Positions 25,445 to 35,906 are shown, counted from the stretch's first letter. The stretch is 64,000 nucleotides of DNA from Caecibacter massiliensis (GCA_900095875.1 LT608311.1:2512774-2576773); one strand, 5' to 3'. The notes: generated from the sequence alone by a model not told the origin. Numbers and translations: made by a program.

Positions 25445-26561
25445 GCTGGTTTTTCTATTTTCCGGTATGGGCATGCCTTATGAAAAAGTGGCGATGATCG
25501 TAGCGGTGGTCTGCGCCGTATTATTTACAGTGCTCCTGGGGAATAACTATATACAGGATGCCCCGGTCGCCGTCATCGATCTGGATAACTCCAAATACAG
25601 CCATCAGGTCATCGACGAGATGGATGCCTCCCCGTATATCCGCATCGATACGGTCCTTCATACAGCAGTCAATCCGAAATCGCTTTTTTATCAGGACCGG
25701 TTTGCTGCCGTCGTCTATTTCCCAAAAAATCTGGAAAAGAACCGCTACAGTGATGCTGCTGGGACTATTGGTGTATTTTATGACAATACGAGCATTGCCC
25801 AGAACGCAGATATCGTAGAAGGTCTCAATGCTATCGTGGCGGTAGAAAATGAAAAACTGGCGGCTCCCACAACATCCCGGGCAGAAAGGGGCATTACCCT
25901 GCGCGACCGGCTCCTGTTCAATCCACAGGGTTCCGCAGCCAACAATGGGGAAGTCCAGGGATTTCTCTTTTTCTTTTCTTCCATGTTTTTTACCTTTGCT
26001 ACCATCGGTATGATACCCAGGCTGCGCATGACCGGGGAACTAGCCCGTACACAGCAGGAGGGAACGCCGTTTGCCATACTCGTCCGTCTCATCCCGTATT
26101 GTATCTGCCTCATGACGGCCCTTACTGTCGGCATGGTCATCCTTCATTTCCTGAATGACATGGCTTTCACAGGCAGCCTGCTCCTGTTTTTCCTGACCCA
26201 GTGCTTCTATATCCCGGCCGTCGGAATGATGAGCCTGCTCTTTGGATGGAATGCAGCCAACCCCGGCGTAGCTGCCAGCCGCATGATACTCTTTATACCT
26301 ATGGGATTTATTCTTGGCGGTGCCACCAGCCCGATTATGCAGCAAAGTCTGTGGGTACGCTACTTTGCTCATTTCTTTCCCCTGACCTGGGAGTATGAAT
26401 TTACGAGAGACATTACAATCCGCGGTGCCAGATTCTGGGATATTGCCCCGGAATTTGGAGGATTCCTGATTTATTTCGCCTGCATCCTCATCGTCTTCTG
26501 CCTGGTCTTTTACGGAACGAAACAGAAGAAATTGGCACATCAGAAGGAGGAATTGTTATGA
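25425..26561 (+). CDS. ABC-2 type transporter permease
   Basis: A 378-residue inner-membrane protein of the ABC-2/YhgE-like type. One N-terminal membrane segment is followed by a large extracytoplasmic domain (about 45-180; DAPVAVIDLDNSKYSHQVIDEM) and five more segments (FFFFSSMFFTFATIGMIP; LIPYCICLMTALTVGMVIL). No ATP-binding gene is adjacent, so the ATPase must be elsewhere or absent. It probably exports the compound sensed by the MarR protein. Confidence 0.85.
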   Translation: MNSLKRELVFLFSGMGMPYEKVAMIVAVVCAVLFTVLLGNNYIQDAPVAVIDLDNSKYSHQVIDEMDASPYIRIDTVLHTAVNPKSLFYQDRFAAVVYFPKNLEKNRYSDAAGTIGVFYDNTSIAQNADIVEGLNAIVAVENEKLAAPTTSRAERGITLRDRLLFNPQGSAANNGEVQGFLFFFSSMFFTFATIGMIPRLRMTGELARTQQEGTPFAILVRLIPYCICLMTALTVGMVILHFLNDMAFTGSLLLFFLTQCFYIPAVGMMSLLFGWNAANPGVAASRMILFIPMGFILGGATSPIMQQSLWVRYFAHFFPLTWEYEFTRDITIRGARFWDIAPEFGGFLIYFACILIVFCLVFYGTKQKKLAHQKEELL

Positions 26562-26992
26562 ACGAAGAATTACAGCATATACTGGTACCGGTTGATGGAT
26601 CCGAACCATCGAGGCGGGCTCTGGAAAAAGCCGTCTATCTGGCACAAAAATGCGGCAGCAGCTTGACATTGCTGACCGTAGTAGATATGAATAAAGAAAT
26701 CAATTCTTTTGAACAAGTCAGCACTGGCGGATATATACCGGGAGAACTGAAAGAAAAAGGATACAAACTACTTTTGAAACTTATGCCTCTCATTCCCGAT
26801 ACTATCCATGCCGAAGCCGTCGTCCAGATAGGAGACCCGGCACAAAACATCGTAACATACAGTGAAGAACACCCGGTGGACCTCATCATCATCGGCAACC
26901 GCGGCCTGTCAGGCCTGAAAAAAATACTCCTTGGCAGTGTCAGCAATTACGTCCTCCTGCGCAGCCACGTACCGATCCTGATCATGAAATAA
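26558..26992 (+). CDS. Universal stress protein, UspA family
   Basis: A 144-residue UspA-fold protein. ILVPVDGSEPSRRALEKAVYLA at the start and IIIGNRGLSGLKKILLGSVSNYVLLRSHVPILIMK at the end carry the G2xG9x(S/T) nucleotide-binding motif. It overlaps the permease stop (ATGA) and so belongs to the efflux operon. Confidence 0.92.
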   Translation: MNEELQHILVPVDGSEPSRRALEKAVYLAQKCGSSLTLLTVVDMNKEINSFEQVSTGGYIPGELKEKGYKLLLKLMPLIPDTIHAEAVVQIGDPAQNIVTYSEEHPVDLIIIGNRGLSGLKKILLGSVSNYVLLRSHVPILIMK

Positions 26993-26996
26993 CTAT

Positions 26997-27036
26997 AAGT
27001 CCGCACAGTGCATTGTATATCGCCTTGCGGACTTTT
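26997..27036 (+). terminator. terminator of the efflux operon
   Basis: AAGTCCGCA (26997-27005) pairs perfectly with TGCGGACTT (27026-27034), then TT. Confidence 0.7.
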
Positions 27037-27107
27037 CTGTGTTTACGAAGTACTAGAGCAGGTCTGATGGTACCATAACTATTCAAAAAACATATTGTTT
27101 TCTCGTG

Positions 27108-27136
27108 CTGACAAACTATGGCGGGTGTGTTAAAAT
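27108..27136 (+). promoter_or_regulatory. promoter of the first priming transferase
   Basis: CTGACA (27108-27113), 17-base spacer and TAAAAT (27131-27136). A matching CTGACA/TAGAAT pair precedes the paralogue at 31120-31148. Confidence 0.6.
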
Positions 27137-27168
27137 GAAACAAGCTACAAACTAGGAGGATTCTGGGA

Positions 27169-28620
27169 ATGAACGGACATGGTAACGTCATGAAAACATC
27201 CATTTCTATAAAAAATAAATACAGCACTGTCGTGCTGCCTCTGTTGTGGGTCGTAATCGATTATATAGCTGTCCTGTTGGCGGAACAGCTGTCTTTTTTC
27301 CTGCGTAATGCACTCATTACCAATCCGGCCCTGCATATTTCCTGGCTCAGTTTTCACGTAATTGGGCCAGCTATTTTTATCCTTTTCATGCAGGTTCAGT
27401 CTCTGTATACACGGCGCATGCAGTTCTGGCGCATCATTTCCCGCATTTTTAAGGCCAATCTGTATGCCGTCGGTGTGATGATATTTCTCATGTATGTTCT
27501 GGAAACGGCCTCACATACATCACGGTTATTTATCGGATTCATCTGGATATTTGCCTTCTTCTTTCTCGTATTATTCCGCTTCGTCAGCCGTAAACTATTG
27601 AACCGTCTCCATATGCTGCAGCTCCCGGTGCTTATCATGGGGGCAGGAAAGACGGCTGCTATTGTGCTGAAGTATTTCAAGGACGATTCCGGCCTTGCCT
27701 ATGATTTTATCGGCTTTCTGGAAGATCATAAACCAGAACCGGAAGTTGCCAGACTCATGCCACATCTGGGGACCTTTGCCGATGCCGAAGCCGTCATCGA
27801 CCAGACAGGCGTCCAGCAAGTCCTGGTCATCGCGCCGGGGCTCAGCAATGATAAAGTACAAGATATCATATACCGTCTGCAGCCCAAAGTAAAAAACATC
27901 GCCTTCATTCCCGATATGGGAACCATGCCACTGGCCACCCTCGATATGGAAACACTCATCGACGGGCACATCGTAGCCTTCCAGATCCGCAATAACATGG
28001 CCCGGCGGTACAACCGTATCATCAAGCGCCTGTTCGATATAGTCTGTACCTGTATCGGCATTATCTGTCTGAGTCCCGTATTTGTGGCTATTTCCCTGTG
28101 GATATACAAAGACTCGCCGGGCCCTATCATATTCAAACACCGCCGCGTCGGCCGTCATGGAAAGGAATTCAACTGTTACAAATTCCGAAGCATGTGCGTC
28201 GATGCCGATGTCAGGCTCAAAGAACTCCTGGCAAAAGACCCGGAAGCCCGCAAAGAATGGGAGAAAGAATTCAAACTCAAAGACGACCCGCGGATTACCC
28301 GTAGCGGTGCATTCCTGCGCAAAACCAGCCTGGACGAACTGCCCCAATTATTCAACGTCCTGAAAGGAGAAATGAGCCTTGTCGGTCCACGCCCCATCAT
28401 ACAGGCCGAAGTTCCCAAATACGGCAAATACATTGAAGACTTCTACATGGTCCGTCCCGGTGTCACCGGCATGTGGCAGACCAGCGGCCGCAGCGACACA
28501 ACCTACGACGAACGGGTCCAGATGGATACCTGGTACGTCCGCAATTGGAATGTATGGTTTGATATCGTGCTCATCTGGAGGACCATATCCGTCGTCCTGA
28601 AGCATAAGGGTGCATATTAG
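27169..28620 (+). CDS. Polyprenyl-phosphate sugar-phosphotransferase (priming glycosyltransferase), copy 1
   Basis: A 483-residue membrane enzyme that starts capsule or exopolysaccharide repeat units by transferring a sugar-1-phosphate to undecaprenyl phosphate. Four to five N-terminal membrane segments are followed by a Rossmann-like CoA_binding_3 region ([19 protein letters not shown]), one more membrane segment ([24 protein letters not shown]) and the catalytic WbaP-like domain: [61 protein letters not shown]. It is almost identical to the protein at 31184-32635, the differences lying mainly in the first 70 residues. Confidence 0.93.
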   Translation: MNGHGNVMKTSISIKNKYSTVVLPLLWVVIDYIAVLLAEQLSFFLRNALITNPALHISWLSFHVIGPAIFILFMQVQSLYTRRMQFWRIISRIFKANLYAVGVMIFLMYVLETASHTSRLFIGFIWIFAFFFLVLFRFVSRKLLNRLHMLQLPVLIMGAGKTAAIVLKYFKDDSGLAYDFIGFLEDHKPEPEVARLMPHLGTFADAEAVIDQTGVQQVLVIAPGLSNDKVQDIIYRLQPKVKNIAFIPDMGTMPLATLDMETLIDGHIVAFQIRNNMARRYNRIIKRLFDIVCTCIGIICLSPVFVAISLWIYKDSPGPIIFKHRRVGRHGKEFNCYKFRSMCVDADVRLKELLAKDPEARKEWEKEFKLKDDPRITRSGAFLRKTSLDELPQLFNVLKGEMSLVGPRPIIQAEVPKYGKYIEDFYMVRPGVTGMWQTSGRSDTTYDERVQMDTWYVRNWNVWFDIVLIWRTISVVLKHKGAY

Positions 28621-28718
28621 CTGATATATTTCAAAGACGTATATACTTATAAAAGAAGATTCCAGTGAATGGATACGTACACAGACCTTAATCAAAAAGC
28701 CTGAAAGGGGAATTTTAT

Positions 28719-29645
28719 ATGCATACCATGGATAAAGTAATGAAAGGACTACATGAATTTATTAATGAAAGGGCTCCAAACGGTCCGCAAAGTGAAGCAG
28801 AATTGAATCAGTTAATCGATGAATTTATGGTACAGCATAATGAAAGTATCGAGAATTTGTACGGTGATGCAGAGCCTATGGATGTCTATGATTATTTGGA
28901 CTTTGCCGATAAGGCCTATCGAAAAAAAGACAAGAAAGAATATTTGGCAAAAGCAGCTGAACTGGAACCGGATAATGCCGATGTCAAACTGGCTCAGGCC
29001 GAATTAGAAGCCAAAGGTCCGCTGGAACTTATCGAAGTCCTGCCGGGCCTGATTGCGGAGGAAGAAAAACGGTTAAAAGATCAGCAGATTTACAACCGTA
29101 GTAAAGGCGACTTTTGGCTGGTCGTGGAAACACGCCCTTATATGCGTTTGCTGCATAGATATCTGATGAATTTAACAGAATGTGGTGTCATCAATAAGGC
29201 TATCCAGGTAGGGGAAGAAATGATGCGCCTTAACCGGAATGATAATCTGGGCATTCGTTTTGAGCTGATGCCACTGTATGCTAAAGTATGCAATGAACTG
29301 AAAGCCTTGAAGCTGTATAAGCAAAACAAAGACGAAAAGACGAATTCTTTCTATCTGTTGCCTTTAGCCTTGTTGTACTTCAAGCTCGGTGATTGGCCTA
29401 AAGCGAAATCGTACCTGGAAACTTTGAAACAGTATTATCCAATTACGAAAAAACTCATCCGTGCTATTAAAAAGGAGGACATGAACTTCATCCACGCCAA
29501 CTCCAGCCTACTGGGATACTTACCAGGGACGGACGAAGAACTCATGGCTGCCTATCTGTCCAACTATTCTGTTTACATGACTGAACCATACTTCTTCGAA
29601 TGGGCCGATAAAGCTCTCATCGTCCATCGGAAACCGAAGAAATAA
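28719..29645 (+). CDS. Tetratricopeptide-like repeat protein
   Basis: A 308-residue soluble, helical protein. TPR-like units are visible: DYLDFADKAYRKKDKKEYLAKAAELEPDNADVKLAQAELEAKG and LLPLALLYFKLGDWPKAKSYLETLKQYYP. The family has no assigned enzyme activity. It lies between the two priming transferases with GC content like the chromosome. AAAGGGG precedes the ATG. Confidence 0.75.
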   Translation: MHTMDKVMKGLHEFINERAPNGPQSEAELNQLIDEFMVQHNESIENLYGDAEPMDVYDYLDFADKAYRKKDKKEYLAKAAELEPDNADVKLAQAELEAKGPLELIEVLPGLIAEEEKRLKDQQIYNRSKGDFWLVVETRPYMRLLHRYLMNLTECGVINKAIQVGEEMMRLNRNDNLGIRFELMPLYAKVCNELKALKLYKQNKDEKTNSFYLLPLALLYFKLGDWPKAKSYLETLKQYYPITKKLIRAIKKEDMNFIHANSSLLGYLPGTDEELMAAYLSNYSVYMTEPYFFEWADKALIVHRKPKK

Positions 29646-29904
29646 GCCATATTCATGACTGAACATTTGCCGCTTCCGAACGGACTGAGTATCTTTGCCG
29701 TCCCCTTGATAAGCAGAGAGCCACAATTAAAAGAATATTGTGGTTTCTGTGACGGATGCTGGAGCAGGCTTGTGATGTCTTTGCCGTCCCAGTGAGGGGA
29801 AGGGGGACCGCGTTAGCGGTGGAAGGGGCTTTACTCCAATACAGAGTCCATATCATGAGTCCATTTACTAACCCCATATTCAATCATCGAAAGGACAGGA
29901 CACA
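29646..29904. other. Non-coding stretch with a GC-rich hairpin
   Basis: No supported gene. A GC-rich block around 29790-29830 contains CCGCGTTAGCGG (stem CCGC/GCGG) in a GGGGAAGGGGGACCGC context. Blocks like this often recur between genes in Firmicutes genomes (from memory), so it may be a dispersed repeat. Confidence 0.4.
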
Positions 29905-30003
29905 TTGTCAATTAAAATCATCGTAGCTGCGCATAAACCGTACTGGATGCCATCGGATCCGGTGTACTTGCCAGTACAGGTCGGGGCAGAAGGGACATTC
30001 TAG
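29905..30003 (+). pseudogene. N-terminal remnant of a DUF4422 glycosyltransferase
   Basis: The frame from TTG 29905 reads LSIKIIVAAHKPYWMPSD, then PVYLPVQVGAEGTF and a TAG at 30001. This matches the start of DUF4422 capsule proteins (KIIVAAHKPYxMP...YxPVQVGA), which are usually about 250 residues. The rest of the gene is gone; AT-rich sequence follows directly. Confidence 0.65.
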
Positions 30004-30141
30004 GCTGATTCGTAGAGATTGCATCATGGTGGAGGGCAGCAAAATTGGGGAAAATATGGTAAAAGAAACTATCTGGCTATATTGTCGTTATTTTTTTCAT
30101 ACTTATATTTTAAGAGAAATACAGATTATTGGAGAGAAATT

Positions 30142-30828
30142 ATGAAATTATTGAATATTAATGAAGAAGCTCCTGAATTTTTTTATATCTTTATGAACCC
30201 CGGCAATGATATAGTGGGAAGAGTTTTAAAACATAATTTTCAGTTAAGTAAAATGCTGACATCTACAAGCTTTCAATCATTTTTAGTCTCACCAGAAAAA
30301 TATATAAAAGGAGAAATTCAATATTTGCCTTTTATTAAAAATGAAAATTCTACACAGATGCCATCACCTTTTGTATTGCATATTATTGAAAATTATGCGT
30401 TAGAATATAATTTAGAGATATATAGAATGTCACATTATCCGACCTTCCCTTCACGTTTGGGAGCGTTGTATGCATTTGCAGATTTAGATACTTGTGCGAA
30501 GGTTTCTAAAAAATATGGATGGAATATTAAGGAGATTCGAAAGTTTAAACTTTTTTCAGATAAGCAAGAAACTAGTAAACTCATGCGAATTGTTAAATGT
30601 AATATGGAAATCGTTTCATTTATGCGGTCCCTATCCTATGAGAGTAATGATATGGAATTTTTAAATAAATTATATTTTGACTACTGGCATTGTTTAGAAG
30701 AAAATGTGACTGATTTAAAAAACGATAAAATGATTCATATTGAGAACATTAGTGAATATCTCATTGACGGCATTTTGGAAAGTTGCGAGTTTAGTGATGA
30801 CGATAGATTTCAACTTGGCTTAATATAG
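30142..30828 (+). CDS. Protein of unknown function in AT-rich DNA
   Basis: A 228-residue frame with ATG 30142 after GGAGAG; the frame is open 41 codons further upstream, but that part looks like debris. Base composition is far more AT-rich than its neighbours. A segment YPTFPSRLGALYAFADLDTCAKVSKKYGWN looks faintly like DUF2441-type proteins; I do not recognise the family securely. It lies between the duplicated priming transferases and is not clearly a capsule enzyme. Confidence 0.55.
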   Translation: MKLLNINEEAPEFFYIFMNPGNDIVGRVLKHNFQLSKMLTSTSFQSFLVSPEKYIKGEIQYLPFIKNENSTQMPSPFVLHIIENYALEYNLEIYRMSHYPTFPSRLGALYAFADLDTCAKVSKKYGWNIKEIRKFKLFSDKQETSKLMRIVKCNMEIVSFMRSLSYESNDMEFLNKLYFDYWHCLEENVTDLKNDKMIHIENISEYLIDGILESCEFSDDDRFQLGLI

Positions 30829-31183
30829 TTAATAAAGGAAATGATAAATTTGAAAAGCTATCTGGTTATATGCCAAGACTTTATCTGTTGCAAGAGTAGA
30901 ACTGATTTTTAACTAACAATCCAAGTGTCAGTGTATTTTCCAAATAGCTCAAGAAGATAAAAGTGCAGATTCACCTAATCCAGATAGTAAATTATTTGCA
31001 TTGGAAGATTGGAAATCGAAATGGGTAAATGTTTCTAATAACCTGATGCTTGAAATTACGCAATAATATTTTGAATACATGGATAAGCATATTTACTGGG
31101 AGCATGCCAATTGATGATACTGACAAAGGAAATGATTTGTGATAGAATAAAGCATGTTATAAATTTTGAAGGGAGTTGTAGGA
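30829..31183. other. Debris region before the second priming transferase
   Basis: No intact gene. A 41-residue open frame (30941-31066) reading QIAQEDKSADSPNPDSKLFA and WKSKWVNVSNNLMLEITQ looks like the C-terminal end of a lost protein. A promoter CTGACA (31120-31125), 17-base spacer, TAGAAT (31143-31148) serves the next gene. Confidence 0.45.
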
Positions 31184-32635
31184 ATGAACGATCATGATGA
31201 GGTCATGAAAGCATCCATTTCTATCAGGAATAAATACAGTACTGTCATTCTGCCCCTGGTATGGGGTGTTGTCGATTATATAGCTGTTTTATTGGCAGAA
31301 TACATTTCTTATACATTACGTAATGTATTAATAACCGATTCCGTTTTACATGTTTCCTGGCTCAGTTTTCACGTGATTGGGCCAGCTATTTTTATCCTCT
31401 TTATGCAGGTGCAATCCCTCTATACGCGGCGCATGCAGTTCTGGCGAATCATTTCCCGTATCTTTAAAGCAGATCTCTATGCTGTCGGGATGATGATATT
31501 TCTCATGTATGTACTGGAAACGGCATCTCATACATCACGGTTGTTTATCGGATTCATCTGGATTTTCGCATTTTTCTTTCTCGTATTATTCCGCTTTGTC
31601 AGCCGCAAAATACTGAACCGTTTCCATATGCTGCAGCTCCCGGTCCTCATCATGGGGGCAGGAAAGACGGCGGCTATCGTATTAAAATACTTCAAGGACG
31701 ACTCGGGCCTTGCCTATGATTTCATCGGCTTTCTGGAAGACAACAAGCCGGAAAAGGCGGTATCACAGCTCATGCCTCATCTGGGAACCTTTGCCGATGC
31801 CGAAGCTGTCATTGACCAGACCGGTGTCCAGCATATCCTGGTCATTGCGCCGGGCCTGAGCAACGACAAAGTGCAGGATATTATATACCGGCTGCAGCCC
31901 AAAGTCAAAAACATCGCCTTTATTCCCGATATGGGTACCATGCCTCTGGCAACCCTCGATATGGAAACACTCATCGACGGGCACATCGTAGCGTTCCAGA
32001 TCCGCAACAACATGGCCCGGCGGTACAACCGTATCCTCAAGCGGGCATTCGATATTGTCTGTACCTGCATCGGCATTATCTGTCTCAGCCCTGTTTTCTT
32101 GGCTATATCCCTCTGGATATACAAAGACTCTCCAGGACCCATCATATTCAAACACCGCCGCGTCGGACGCCATGGAAAAGAATTCAACTGCTATAAATTC
32201 CGCAGCATGTGCGTCGATGCCGATGTCAAGCTCAAAGAACTGCTGGCAAAAGACCCGGAAGCCCGCAGGGAATGGGAAAAAGAATTCAAACTCAAAGACG
32301 ACCCGCGCATCACCCGGAGTGGCGCATTCCTGCGCAAGACAAGCCTGGACGAACTGCCACAGTTGTTCAACGTCCTCAAAGGAGAAATGAGCCTCGTCGG
32401 CCCGCGCCCCATTATCCAGGCCGAAGTTCCCAAATACGGCAAATACATCGAAGACTTCTACATGGTCCGTCCCGGCGTCACCGGCATGTGGCAGACCAGC
32501 GGCCGCAGTGATACCACCTATGACGAACGGGTCCAGATGGATACCTGGTACGTCCGCAACTGGAACGTCTGGTTCGACATCGTACTCATCTGGAGAACCA
32601 TATCTGTTGTGCTGAAACACAAGGGGGCATATTAA
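31184..32635 (+). CDS. Polyprenyl-phosphate sugar-phosphotransferase (priming glycosyltransferase), copy 2
   Basis: A 483-residue paralogue of the protein at 27169-28620, same domain order and catalytic motifs ([42 protein letters not shown]). The N-terminal 70 residues and the loop near residue 195 differ, and many third-codon positions differ, so this is an old duplication or a second import rather than a fresh one. ATG 31184 with GAAGGGAG upstream is preferred over an earlier in-frame start at 31166. It borders the AT-rich capsule cassette. Confidence 0.93.
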   Translation: MNDHDEVMKASISIRNKYSTVILPLVWGVVDYIAVLLAEYISYTLRNVLITDSVLHVSWLSFHVIGPAIFILFMQVQSLYTRRMQFWRIISRIFKADLYAVGMMIFLMYVLETASHTSRLFIGFIWIFAFFFLVLFRFVSRKILNRFHMLQLPVLIMGAGKTAAIVLKYFKDDSGLAYDFIGFLEDNKPEKAVSQLMPHLGTFADAEAVIDQTGVQHILVIAPGLSNDKVQDIIYRLQPKVKNIAFIPDMGTMPLATLDMETLIDGHIVAFQIRNNMARRYNRILKRAFDIVCTCIGIICLSPVFLAISLWIYKDSPGPIIFKHRRVGRHGKEFNCYKFRSMCVDADVKLKELLAKDPEARREWEKEFKLKDDPRITRSGAFLRKTSLDELPQLFNVLKGEMSLVGPRPIIQAEVPKYGKYIEDFYMVRPGVTGMWQTSGRSDTTYDERVQMDTWYVRNWNVWFDIVLIWRTISVVLKHKGAY

Positions 32636-32848
32636 ACATGTGAACTGTAGATTGTAATGCTTAGTCTTTGTGTTCTATATCCATATCGTTATAAATACTA
32701 GTAAAATTTTGTTATTGTTTGATTTTAAAACATGGACAGAGTTGCTAGTTTTATCTATAATTTACTGGACGAATGATTAATGAGTAGTGTTATTTGGTTC
32801 TTTATACGATTTGATTTAAATCTGAATTCTATTGGGAGTGATTTTCTT

Positions 32849-34495
32849 TTGAATTATATAGATAAGTATAATAATTGGTTATCATGGGTAGATGATGATA
32901 CAAAAAAAGAATTATTATCAATAAAAGACGACAAAGAAATTGAGGACAGATTTTATCGTGACTTAGAGTTCGGTACTGGCGGGTTACGTGGTGTTATGGG
33001 TGCCGGCTCTAATCGCATGAATAAATATATTATTCGCAAAGCGACAAAAGGTCTTGCAGATTATTTGCTTGCCAATAGAAGAAATGATGTTCAGCGTGGT
33101 GTTGTTATTGCTCATGATTCTCGAAACAATTCGGATTCTTTTGCATTGGAAGCGGCTAATGTCCTTACCTCTGCAGGAATTCCAGTAAATCTTTTTAAAG
33201 AGTTAGAACCTACTCCTGTATTATCATTTTCAGTAAAATATTTACATGCAGTAGCTGGCATTGTCATTACGGCTAGTCATAATCCTAAAGAATATAATGG
33301 ATATAAAGTATATGACGAACATGGTACCCAAATCGTGCCATCCATTGCCAATGTTTTGATTCAGTATATAAATGCTATTACTGATATTGTATCAATCCCG
33401 GCAGAGGGAGATCCTTCTAAATTAACATATATTGGTGATGAAGTTGTAGATCAATTCGTTGATTCTGTATATACGCAATCTATCTTACAGGGTGATGTTA
33501 CTCCCTTACGAATTGTATATACTCCACTTCACGGTGCCGGTAATAAACCGGTAAGAAAAATTTTAGCGAAAGCTGGTTTTTCTGACGTTCATGTCGTTAA
33601 AGAACAGGAACTGCCAGATGGAAATTTTAGTACAGTAAAATCTCCTAATCCAGAAGAACACAGTGCTCTCCAGTTGGGAATTGAATTAGCTGAATCTATT
33701 GATGCGGATATTATTATTGGTACAGATCCGGATAGCGATCGTATTGGGGTGGGTATAAAAAATAATAATTTATATCAATTATTAACTGGAAATCAGATTG
33801 GCGCATTGCTAGTCGATTTTATCCTTTCTATGCGTAAAGATTTGTTGACGCCTGCGTCGACTATCGTAAAAACCGTTGTCACAGGGGACTTAGGTGCTGT
33901 TATAGCCAAAGATAAAAAGGTCCAAGTCATTGAAACACTTACAGGCTTTAAATATATTGGCGACAAAATTACGAGATTTGCTGATGATGTAAAATGCGAT
34001 TTTGTTATGGGATATGAAGAAAGTTACGGATACCTTGTTGGTACACATGCCCAGGATAAAGATGCCGTCGTAGCTGCGTTATTGATTTGTGAGATGGCAT
34101 CATACTATAAAAAACAGGGAATGACATTAGTGGATGTTTTGTCATCATTATATCAAAAATATGGGTATTATTACGATTCATTATCTTCATATATATTGAA
34201 AGGTAAAGAAGGACATGAAAAAATTAGTGGAATTATGCGGGCATTACGAATGAATCGTGATCTAGTATTTAATGGGATTAAAGAAGTACTTGATTTTAAT
34301 GAATCTATTAATAATTTGCCAAAAGCAAATATGCTGAAATATATTTTGCAAGACGGCTCATGGATTGCTGTAAGACCGTCTGGTACAGAGCCTAAAATTA
34401 AAATATATTGGTCCATTAAATCTGAAAACGAAATCAAGGCACAAAATCGTATGAAACAGTACAAAGAAAGATTTGAAACATACTTTTCATTATAA
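32849..34495 (+). CDS. pgcA: Phosphohexomutase, PgcA-like (phosphoglucomutase/phosphomannomutase)
   Basis: About 548 residues from TTG 32849, which has GGGAGTG eight bases upstream; an earlier ATG at 32780 lacks a ribosome site. The alpha-D-phosphohexomutase motifs are present: FGTGGLRGVMGAG, the phosphoserine loop ITASHNPKEYNGYKVY, the metal loop GTDPDSDRIGVG, the sugar-binding GYEESYGYLVG and the phosphate-binding RPSGTEPKIK. It interconverts hexose-6- and hexose-1-phosphates and, next to ManC, probably supplies mannose-1-phosphate for GDP-mannose. It is the first gene of the AT-rich cassette. Confidence 0.9.
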   Translation: MNYIDKYNNWLSWVDDDTKKELLSIKDDKEIEDRFYRDLEFGTGGLRGVMGAGSNRMNKYIIRKATKGLADYLLANRRNDVQRGVVIAHDSRNNSDSFALEAANVLTSAGIPVNLFKELEPTPVLSFSVKYLHAVAGIVITASHNPKEYNGYKVYDEHGTQIVPSIANVLIQYINAITDIVSIPAEGDPSKLTYIGDEVVDQFVDSVYTQSILQGDVTPLRIVYTPLHGAGNKPVRKILAKAGFSDVHVVKEQELPDGNFSTVKSPNPEEHSALQLGIELAESIDADIIIGTDPDSDRIGVGIKNNNLYQLLTGNQIGALLVDFILSMRKDLLTPASTIVKTVVTGDLGAVIAKDKKVQVIETLTGFKYIGDKITRFADDVKCDFVMGYEESYGYLVGTHAQDKDAVVAALLICEMASYYKKQGMTLVDVLSSLYQKYGYYYDSLSSYILKGKEGHEKISGIMRALRMNRDLVFNGIKEVLDFNESINNLPKANMLKYILQDGSWIAVRPSGTEPKIKIYWSIKSENEIKAQNRMKQYKERFETYFSL

Positions 34496-34514
34496 TAGTA
34501 TAGGAGCAATCATT

Positions 34515-35906
34515 ATGAAAGTAGTTATATTAGCAGGTGGCGGTGGTAGCCGTTTATTCCCTTTGTCACGAACTTGTTATCCTAAGCAATTCTTAAAAAT
34601 AAATGGTGATAAGTCTTTGTTAGCTCAAACCATTGAAAGATATTTACACCTAGTGCAGCCAGAAGATATTGTTATAGTAACAAATGACAAATATATATAT
34701 CATGTTAAAGCAGAATTACAAGAACTACAAGTAGAAAATGTCCATGTTATTACCGAGCCGGTTGGTAGAAATACGGCACCAGCTATTTCCTTAGCGGTAA
34801 CTTATTGTAAAGATAAATTATCTTGCAATGATGATGAACTCATTTTTGTAGGCCCTTCTGATCATGTCATTCACCCAGTAAGTGAATTTATTCAATTGAT
34901 TGTATCTGCTGAATCCGTTGCTGCAAAAGGCGATATAGTGACACTTGGCATTACGCCTACCCGTCCGGAAACGGGTTACGGGTATATAGAAGCAGGCACA
35001 AATTCCGTAGGAAATGCTTATCGAGTTATTAAATTTACGGAAAAGCCAAACTTGGAAACTGCAGAATCTTACGTAAAAAAAGGAAATTATTATTGGAATA
35101 GCGGCATGTTTCTGTTTTCGGTTGGCACCATTGAAAGTGAATTGACTCGACATGTTCCAGATATAATGAAAATTGCAAAATGTGGATACACCAATATGAT
35201 AGAAGAGTTCTCTTCATTGCCGGATATATCCATAGACTATGCTGTTGCTGAAAAATCTGACCATATTGCTGTGGTACCTATGAAAAATATTTATTGGAAT
35301 GATATCGGCAGCTTTGACGCAATTTCAGATATGCTTCAAGATAAAGAAGGAAACGTCATAAAAGGCGATATCATTTCTCGTGATTGCAAAAACACGATGA
35401 TTTTGGGAAGCAATAGATTAATAGCCGGAATTGATTTGCAGAATCTTACTATCGTCGATACGCCCGATGTATTACTGGTTGCGCAAAAGGGGAAATCTCA
35501 AAGGGTAAAAGACGTAGTAAATGAATTAAAGAGGAAAAAAAGAACGGAAGTTGCTGAAAACGTAACAATGTATAGGCCATGGGGAAGTTATACTATTTTA
35601 TCAGAAGGCGAAGGATATAAAGTAAAAAAAATCTGTGTAAACCCGGGCCAAAGTTTGAGTTTACAGATGCATTATCATCGAAGTGAGCATTGGACTGTTA
35701 TTAGTGGAACAGGACAATTAACATTGGATGATAAAACGATTATTTTTAGAGAAAATGAAAGTACATTTATTCCTATCGGGACTCGACATCGATTAGGGAA
35801 TCCTGGGAAAATACCCCTTTATATTATCGAAGTTCAAATCGGTAAATACTTGGGGGAAGATGATATTGTACGATTTGAAGATAAGTATGGGAGAAAAATT
35901 AAATGA
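34515..35906 (+). CDS. manC: Mannose-1-phosphate guanylyltransferase / mannose-6-phosphate isomerase
   Basis: A 463-residue bifunctional ManC/CpsB enzyme. The nucleotidyltransferase domain begins VILAGGGGSRLFPLSRTCYPKQF and has FVGPSDHVI and FTEKPNLETA. The C-terminal cupin isomerase domain has RPWGSYTIL, VNPGQSLSLQMHYHRSEHW and IPIGTRHRLGNPG. It makes GDP-mannose for the following GT4 enzymes. The ATG overlap with the next gene shows an operon. Confidence 0.95.
   Translation: MKVVILAGGGGSRLFPLSRTCYPKQFLKINGDKSLLAQTIERYLHLVQPEDIVIVTNDKYIYHVKAELQELQVENVHVITEPVGRNTAPAISLAVTYCKDKLSCNDDELIFVGPSDHVIHPVSEFIQLIVSAESVAAKGDIVTLGITPTRPETGYGYIEAGTNSVGNAYRVIKFTEKPNLETAESYVKKGNYYWNSGMFLFSVGTIESELTRHVPDIMKIAKCGYTNMIEEFSSLPDISIDYAVAEKSDHIAVVPMKNIYWNDIGSFDAISDMLQDKEGNVIKGDIISRDCKNTMILGSNRLIAGIDLQNLTIVDTPDVLLVAQKGKSQRVKDVVNELKRKKRTEVAENVTMYRPWGSYTILSEGEGYKVKKICVNPGQSLSLQMHYHRSEHWTVISGTGQLTLDDKTIIFRENESTFIPIGTRHRLGNPGKIPLYIIEVQIGKYLGEDDIVRFEDKYGRKIK

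Noticed and set aside
29780-29835. GC-rich block with CCGCGTTAGCGG as a possible mobile element or CRISPR repeat
   Set aside because: Only one copy is present in the window, with no spacer pattern and no terminal repeats.
32780-32848. Longer N-terminus for the phosphohexomutase from ATG 32780
   Set aside because: There is no ribosome site before that ATG, and the extra residues are not part of the family; GGGAGTG before TTG 32849 fits better.
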